From Clostridiaceae bacterium (GTDB lineage: Bacteria; Bacillota; Clostridia; Oscillospirales; Acutalibacteraceae): DNA of 5,040 bases. A program made the translations under genes and the position numbers. Shown piece by piece: positions 1-5,040 of this stretch; the stretch's first letter is position 1, and every line of letters starts with the position of its first letter. Location: assembly GCA_016297555.1 (NCBI GenBank), contig JAEDGK010000125.1:1-5040 (forward strand), in the 5' to 3' direction. The notes below the pieces were generated by a model. That model saw only the letters and a list, made by a program, of their open reading frames with translations, had not been told where the DNA came from and searched no databases.

Positions 1-34
1 TAGACAGCGATACAGAGAAAGGCAGCGAGAGATA

Positions 35-1352
<1,318 letters not shown>

Positions 1353-1369
<17 letters not shown>

Positions 1370-1435
1370 TGGAGTTATGGGCGTTCCAATCACTTTTTTA
1401 GAAAAATACAATCCTGAGCAATTTGAAATACTTGG
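1353..1435 (+). repeat. Direct repeat copy B (third C-terminal module head)
   Basis: This is the partner of the repeat at 1163-1245, offset by 190 nt, which is one more than a multiple of three. In frame 0 it encodes SGTRCNGVMGVPITF and on through YNPEQFEILG. Its first bases carry in frame 2 the IRHKV tail and the TAA stop (1367-1369) of the second module, the same arrangement as in copy A. The divergence argues for an old, maintained duplication rather than an assembly artefact. Confidence 0.85.
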
Positions 1436-1671
1436 TATTACGCTTGGTAACACCGTAGACTATCCAATGACTGTTATTTATGAAAATGCAGTTCAACATA
1501 ATAAGGACGGCAGCACACAAGGCGGCAGCAAAGTAAACACAAGGGCTGCAGTTTTGATAAAGGAAGAACCAATCGGAACAGTTTATTATACGGCTGACAA
1601 TGCGGACGGTTATTTGCTTAGCATTTATCCGCGCATACTAATCCGTTGGATAAGTAGGGAGTGACAATAAA

Positions 1672-2835
1672 ATGCTTACCACATTGAGAACAGATATAAC
1701 CATTGAACAAATCTGCGAAGGCTTTGTCTATAACGAATATGAGGGCAAAGGGCTTTTTGGGCTTGCCGGAAAGCTGACTATTCAGCCGGAGTATCAGCGC
1801 AATTACATATATGCCGATGGTAAAAAAGACGTTGCCGTTATTCAGTCCGTGTTAAAGGGCTACCCTATCGGACTTATATATTTTACGAAGGTTTCCGACA
1901 ATGAATTTGAAGTGTTGGACGGACAACAGCGCATTACAAGCATAGGCCGCTTTCTGACGGGCAAATTTCCCATTTTGGACGAAAACGGTATGCAGCAGTA
2001 TTTTAGAGGATTGGCAGAGAACTTGCAGCGTAAAATACTTGATACAAAGCTGACGATTTACGAATGTAGCGGCACGGAGAGCGAAATCAAGGAATGGTTC
2101 AAAACGATAAATATTGTGGGTGTTCCGCTGAATGAGCAGGAACTTTTGAACGCTATCTATTCCGGCCCGTTCGTAACACTTGCAAAAGCGGAGTTTTCCA
2201 ATAGCCAAAATGCCAATATTCAGAAATGGGCAGCGTATATCAGCGGCGATGTAAAACGGCAGGATTATTTGCGTACTGCCCTTATGTGGGTTAGCAAAGG
2301 CAATATTGACGATTATATGAGCCGCCACAGATACGTCACGAATATAACGGAATTAAAGACCTATTTCAACAGCGTTATTGACTGGATTTCAAGTGTGTTC
2401 ATTGATGTTGAAACAGAAATGCGTGGCTTGAACTGGGGCGCGTTCTATGAGCGTTTTCATGCAAACGCCTATAATCCCAATGACGTACACGATAAAATGA
2501 AAGCCTTGTATGCGGATTACTTTGTAAAGAACCGCAAGGGTGTATTCGAGTACATTTTAAGCGGCTGTACTGATACGAAACTGCTTGACATTCGTATTTT
2601 CGATGATGTAACGAAAAGAACAGTTTATGAACGGCAAACGACGGACGCAACAGCAAGGGGCATTTCAAACTGCCCACTTTGCGCCCTTGGTAGCGATAAC
2701 AACAAGCAGCGTATCTATAAGTTGAAAGAAATGGACGCAGACCACGTTACCGCATGGAGCAACGGCGGCGCAACGGATATTAGCAACTGCACCATGCTTT
2801 GCGCCACCCACAACCGGGCGAAAGGCAATAAATAA
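1672..2835 (+). CDS. DUF262 / HNH endonuclease, probable restriction partner
   Basis: This 387-aa protein has an N-terminal DUF262 (ParB/Srx-like, GmrSD-type) domain, shown by IQPEYQRNY (37-45) and the hallmark DGQQR (83-87) used for nucleotide binding or hydrolysis in this family. The C-terminal HNH nuclease has CPLC (334-337), the DADHV box with H358, N372, and LCxxHN (376-381), consistent with a zinc-stabilised beta-beta-alpha-metal fold. The start is set by AGGGAG at 1656-1661, ten bases upstream. It lies 7 nt after the longest methyltransferase frame (stop at 1664) but about 300 nt after the stop used in this sequence. Adjacency to an EcoRI-type methylase suggests it cuts unmodified DNA as a restriction enzyme. 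However, several DUF262 nucleases (GmrSD, BrxU) attack modified DNA, so a modification-dependent role is possible. Confidence 0.85.
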   Translation: MLTTLRTDITIEQICEGFVYNEYEGKGLFGLAGKLTIQPEYQRNYIYADGKKDVAVIQSVLKGYPIGLIYFTKVSDNEFEVLDGQQRITSIGRFLTGKFPILDENGMQQYFRGLAENLQRKILDTKLTIYECSGTESEIKEWFKTINIVGVPLNEQELLNAIYSGPFVTLAKAEFSNSQNANIQKWAAYISGDVKRQDYLRTALMWVSKGNIDDYMSRHRYVTNITELKTYFNSVIDWISSVFIDVETEMRGLNWGAFYERFHANAYNPNDVHDKMKALYADYFVKNRKGVFEYILSGCTDTKLLDIRIFDDVTKRTVYERQTTDATARGISNCPLCALGSDNNKQRIYKLKEMDADHVTAWSNGGATDISNCTMLCATHNRAKGNK

Positions 2836-2854
2836 TCCCGTATCGACGGTTATT
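2831..2854 (+). terminator. Weak terminator-like hairpin after the nuclease gene
   Basis: The outer arm AATAA pairs with TTATT and the inner CCGT pairs with ACGG, around an ATCG loop and with a 2-nt bulge. The hairpin overlaps the TAA stop of the nuclease and is followed only by GTTT, so it lacks a proper U tract. It may end or attenuate the restriction locus transcript, but the support is weak. Confidence 0.3.
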
Positions 2855-2911
2855 GTTTAGTATCAGTTCATAGATTTAAGGTAACCCCCAAATACCCTCG
2901 TCTACCCAAGA

Positions 2912-2926
2912 AGACCAAACCGGTCT
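2912..2926. repeat. Short inverted repeat AGACC-N5-GGTCT
   Basis: A 5-bp perfect inverted repeat with a 5-nt loop lies in the intergenic region between the restriction locus and the metal operon. It has no U tract. It could be a small hairpin or an operator half-site pair, or it could be chance. Confidence 0.25.
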
Positions 2927-2982
2927 AAAATAGTTAAGTCAAGTCTATAGAGTTGGTTAGAACTGAACCGGGAGGAAAATAT

Positions 2983-3048
2983 ATGAGCACAGAAACACAG
3001 ACAGGCTGCTTGTTATTGGGTTGCTTTTCAAAATGTGATGTGTTATAA
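2983..3048 (+). CDS. Possible 21-aa cysteine-containing peptide
   Basis: The ORF encodes MSTETQTGCLLLGCFSKCDV plus a final L, with three cysteines in a GC-LLLG-C-FSK-C arrangement. A strong GGAGG at 2971-2975 lies 7 nt before the ATG. Its stop (3046-3048) falls within the -10 box of the promoter for the next operon. I do not recognise the product; it could be a genuine micropeptide, a leader peptide for some upstream signal, or the truncated front of a lost gene. The good ribosome site is the only real support. Confidence 0.35.
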   Translation: MSTETQTGCLLLGCFSKCDVL

Positions 3049-3049
3049 T
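3021..3049 (+). promoter_or_regulatory. Extended -10 sigma-70-type promoter for the cooC-like operon
   Basis: TTGCTT at 3021-3026 and a perfect TATAAT at 3044-3049 are separated by 17 bp, with the TGn extension at 3041-3043. Transcription would begin near 3056, giving a leader of about 60 nt before the operon's first start codon at 3118. The leader is AT-rich, and I see no clear riboswitch or terminator in it. Confidence 0.65.
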
Positions 3050-3117
3050 AATTAATAGTATTTATACTTTTTCTAATAATTTCGATTGCGGCACAGGTAT
3101 TTGGTTCGGAGGAATCT

Positions 3118-3882
3118 ATGAACACCATAATTTTTGCGTTCGCGGGAAAGGGCGGAGTTGGCAAAACATCTCTTTCCGCAGCGTTCATTCGTATTTTGTC
3201 GGAGGCTTACCCCAAAAAAAGAATTCTTGCCGTTGACGCAGACCCTGCTGTCGGTCTTTCAACGGCGCTGAATTTGGAACCGACACTCACCCTGGACGAC
3301 ATCCGTCTGAAAATTGCCGAAAGCATTGAAAAAGGCGAAACGGCAGACGCCATTGAGCTTTTAAGCGAGGCAAGATTTCACTTGCAGGACTGCATCACCG
3401 AAAGCGGCAATATTTCTTTTCTTGCAATCGGACGTCCTGAGGCTGCCGGCTGCTACTGTAAGGTCAACGCTTACTTGAAGCAGGTTATTGAAACGATTTC
3501 AGAAAACTTCGACTATGTTGTAATAGACGGAGAAGCCGGAATTGAGCAGATAAACCGCCGTGTGATGGAAAACATCACATATCTGATTCTTGTGAGCGAT
3601 TCAAGCAGAAAAGGAATTCAGGTCATTTCAACAATTAATGATGTTTCAAAACGTCTGACCTCCTGCAAAAAGACCGGCATCATATTCAACCGTGCAAGAG
3701 CCGGCTTTGATTCCTCTGCAATTTCGGAAATTGCACCCGTGCTTGCCGTTATCGGTGACGATTCAGAGCAAGCCGAAAACGATATGCAAGGTGAAAGCGT
3801 GTTTCATCTTGCTGCCGATTCACCGCTGTTTTGCGGAGCAAAAGCGGCGCTGAGTGCGTTGATGGGAGAAGACCTTACATGA
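3118..3882 (+). CDS. cooC: CooC-family nickel-insertion ATPase
   Basis: This 254-aa MinD/SIMIBI-class P-loop ATPase belongs to the CooC/AcsF family, which uses ATP-driven dimerisation to load nickel into CO dehydrogenase or related metalloenzymes in the cytoplasm. Seen directly: the deviant Walker A GKGGVGKTS (10-18), DAD (40-42), the metal-binding CYC motif (C112 and C114), the Walker B-like IDGEAGIEQ (136-144), and an NRA adenine-contact segment (191-193). CooC of Carboxydothermus binds metal with a cysteine pair of the same CxC spacing. The start is supported by GGAGGA a few bases upstream, and the length is normal. The stop overlaps the next start (ATGA), so it heads a translationally coupled operon. 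The client enzyme is not shown in the window and need not be CO dehydrogenase. Confidence 0.88.
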   Translation: MNTIIFAFAGKGGVGKTSLSAAFIRILSEAYPKKRILAVDADPAVGLSTALNLEPTLTLDDIRLKIAESIEKGETADAIELLSEARFHLQDCITESGNISFLAIGRPEAAGCYCKVNAYLKQVIETISENFDYVVIDGEAGIEQINRRVMENITYLILVSDSSRKGIQVISTINDVSKRLTSCKKTGIIFNRARAGFDSSAISEIAPVLAVIGDDSEQAENDMQGESVFHLAADSPLFCGAKAALSALMGEDLT

Positions 3883-4610
3883 AGCTGTTTGAAGATGTAA
3901 TAAAAGAGGTTCGGGCATTGCTTCCGGACTTGCCGGACAAGTCCTGCGGTTTTGAAGAATGCCTTTGCGCCGAACCGGGAGATAAAAACGCTCTGCTGTT
4001 TCGGAGCGATACCGCATTCGAGCTTGGAGGCGGCGGAAAGTATGCCGTGGAAAGCACAATGTTCACGTCCTTTTCCGAAGCCGGAGATGAGGTCTTGTTG
4101 TTCGGAAAAGACCTGAATGAAATTACGGAAGATGTGTCGTTTGCCCACCTGACATTTATCCAATTGGAAGAAAAAAGCGAAGAAAATCTACATTATGAAC
4201 AGCTTAAAAGTATCGGGTTTACCGTGTTTCAGCTTTATCCAAAAGGATATCATATCCGTATCTCCCCCTCCGCCGGAAGAGAGCAGGTAAAGGTTTCAAA
4301 GGAAGCGCTGAAACGCAAGCCGCCGCTGTCATTTATGAATATAGGGTGCAGTCTTATTAAACTGCTGAAAGAGCAGGACGATGTGGCGTATGTGAAAACC
4401 GTATTCATTACCTGCCCGGATGTTGATTATTCTGCCTTGGCTGCATTGGCACGCAAGGCAAAAAAAATTACCGATGCAGTTCAAAAAACGTTGCAGCTTG
4501 ACGAACTTGACTGCGCTGCCTGCAAAATGAAGCCTATCTGCGATGAGGTTGAAGGCTTACGCGAGCTGCATTTTCAAAAAGAAAAGGAGAGAAAAAACCA
4601 TGCAACATGA
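3879..4610 (+). CDS. Acetyl-CoA synthase (CdhC/AcsB) middle-domain-like protein
   Basis: This 243-aa protein is chosen to start at the ATG overlapping the previous stop, with GGGAGA at 3864-3869; a longer start at 3831 would overlap the cooC-like gene by 52 nt. From memory of the family, the AFELGGGGKYAVEST segment (46-60), the GKDLNEI segment (76-82), and SFMNIGCSLIKLLKE (151-165) run parallel to the central domain of acetyl-CoA synthase. That domain lies just before the A-cluster cysteines. Here the C-terminus has C212-x2-C215-x5-C221 followed by DEVEGLRELHF, like a shortened A-cluster motif, and there is an N-terminal CGFEECLC (23-30). The rest of acetyl-CoA synthase is absent, so catalysis of acetyl-CoA formation is unlikely. 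It may be a metal-cluster scaffold or accessory protein. The homology is moderately sure; the function is not known. Confidence 0.65.
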   Translation: MKLFEDVIKEVRALLPDLPDKSCGFEECLCAEPGDKNALLFRSDTAFELGGGGKYAVESTMFTSFSEAGDEVLLFGKDLNEITEDVSFAHLTFIQLEEKSEENLHYEQLKSIGFTVFQLYPKGYHIRISPSAGREQVKVSKEALKRKPPLSFMNIGCSLIKLLKEQDDVAYVKTVFITCPDVDYSALAALARKAKKITDAVQKTLQLDELDCAACKMKPICDEVEGLRELHFQKEKERKNHAT

Positions 4611-4815
4611 AAACAGTCCGAAATCTCTGTCACGGGAAGAGGCTCTTGCTCTGTTGAAATATATGGAGCACCACAATGCCCACCACGCAGAAGAGCTGCT
4701 TGAAGCCGCGGCGGCACTCACAAAAGACGAAGCCGAGCTGATTGCTCAATCGGTTTCATTGCTTGAACAGTCGAGCGAAAAACTTCGTCTGATACTCGGT
4801 AAAACGGAGGAATAA
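4600..4815 (+). CDS. Small His-rich helical protein of the metal operon
   Basis: This 71-aa protein starts within the end of the preceding gene (11-nt overlap), with AGGAGA at 4585-4590 nine bases upstream; an earlier in-frame ATG at 4543 has no comparable site. It is predicted to be mostly alpha-helical and amphipathic, with no cysteine and no membrane segment. The notable feature is HHNAHH (24-29) followed by AEELLEAA, a cluster of four histidines that could bind nickel or another metal. Its place between an acetyl-CoA-synthase-like protein and a CooT-like protein supports a metal-handling role by association. I do not recognise a characterised family. Confidence 0.75.
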   Translation: MQHENSPKSLSREEALALLKYMEHHNAHHAEELLEAAAALTKDEAELIAQSVSLLEQSSEKLRLILGKTEE

Positions 4816-4817
4816 AT

Positions 4818-5012
4818 ATGTGTCTTTCCTCTGTGTATAAAAAAGGTCCGGAAGAAAACATCTTTTTGTGTAAAAACATTGCAAGGGTTCTGCCGAAGGA
4901 CGGCGAAGTTGTTTGCTATGATCTGATGGGGCAGCGAACAGTTTTAAAGGGAGAAATTCTTGACATTGACCTTATGGAAAACATAATCTTGATTAAGGAG
5001 TCTGATGTATGA
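4818..5012 (+). CDS. cooT: CooT-family small nickel-binding protein
   Basis: This 64-aa protein begins MCLSSVY, the N-terminal signature of the CooT family, in which Cys2 supplies the nickel ligand of a dimer involved in CO dehydrogenase maturation in Rhodospirillum rubrum. The remainder is a small beta-rich fold with DGEVVCYDLMGQRTVLKG (28-45) and a hydrophobic closing strand (ENIILI, 54-59); further cysteines are C18 and C33. GGAGG at 4806-4810 lies 7 nt before the start, two bases after the preceding stop, and its own stop overlaps the next start (ATGA). The pairing with a CooC-type ATPase in one operon reinforces the nickel assignment. Confidence 0.8.
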   Translation: MCLSSVYKKGPEENIFLCKNIARVLPKDGEVVCYDLMGQRTVLKGEILDIDLMENIILIKESDV

Positions 5013-5040
5013 AATATTTCGGAGGCTGCGATGTGGGCTC
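5009..5040 (+). CDS. Start of BcrA/BadG/HgdC-type ASKHA ATPase (partial, runs off the edge)
   Basis: The visible residues are MKYFGGCDVGS. The G-x-D-x-GS pattern is the phosphate-1 loop at the N-terminus of ASKHA ATPases that activate 2-hydroxyacyl-CoA dehydratases, benzoyl-CoA reductases or double-cubane-cluster proteins by ATP-driven electron transfer. AAGGAG at 4995-5000 precedes the ATG by 8 nt, and the ATG overlaps the stop of the cooT-like gene. Only 11 codons are present, so the family call rests on the motif and the operon context. Confidence 0.6.
   Translation, partial: MKYFGGCDVG

Noticed and set aside
1..34. Upstream extension of the methylase frame to the window edge
   Set aside because: The frame is open from base 2, but the residues are arginine-rich and unlike the family N-terminus, which fits a start at 35.
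3831..3878. Longer N-terminus for the acetyl-CoA-synthase-like gene
   Set aside because: It would overlap the CooC-family gene by 52 nt and lacks a good ribosome site; the ATG at 3879 has GGGAGA and the ATGA overlap seen elsewhere in the operon.
3926..3944. Perfect 7-bp inverted repeat GGACTTG-N5-CAAGTCC
   Set aside because: It lies inside a coding region, 47 nt after the start codon, without a U tract. It may form an RNA hairpin but I see no evidence for regulation or termination.

Overview
The window looks like a chromosomal or island segment of an anaerobic bacterium, most likely a Clostridia-type Firmicute. Shine-Dalgarno sites are strong (GGAGG/AGGAG), GC is moderate, genes are tightly packed with ATGA overlaps, and the right half carries CooC/CooT/acetyl-CoA-synthase-like genes typical of strict anaerobes. 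The taxonomy is an inference from style and content; no rRNA or other marker is present.

Left half (1-2835): a two-gene restriction-modification-like locus on the + strand. The first gene is an EcoRI-family adenine-specific DNA methyltransferase. Its 3' part contains a GACA tetranucleotide tract (1078-1132, 13 units plus 3 nt) followed by tandem, diverged copies of the C-terminal module. After the tract, all three reading frames are usable and each ends in a different methyltransferase-like C-terminus: frame 1 stops at 1179 (about 382 aa after gaining one unit), frame 2 stops at 1369 (444 aa, the state in this sequence), and frame 0 stops at 1664 (about 541 aa after losing one unit). Slippage of the tract would therefore choose among three alternative C-termini rather than simply turn the gene on or off. 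This is the most notable feature of the window. Directly downstream is a DUF262 (ParB/GmrSD-like) plus HNH nuclease, the probable restriction partner.

Middle (2836-3117): an intergenic region with a weak terminator-like hairpin after the nuclease gene, a second short inverted repeat, a 21-codon cysteine-containing ORF with a good ribosome binding site, and a strong extended -10 promoter driving the right-hand operon.

Right half (3118-5040, continuing off the edge): a tight operon encoding a CooC-family nickel-insertion ATPase, a stand-alone protein resembling the middle domain of acetyl-CoA synthase with a compact cysteine motif, a 71-aa His-rich helical protein, a CooT-family nickel-binding protein, and the start of a BcrA/BadG/HgdC-type ASKHA ATPase. 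Together these suggest metal-centre assembly (nickel and/or a double-cubane iron-sulfur reductase system) rather than classical CO dehydrogenase alone. The two halves have no evident functional link; the restriction-modification locus may be an insertion next to the metal operon.
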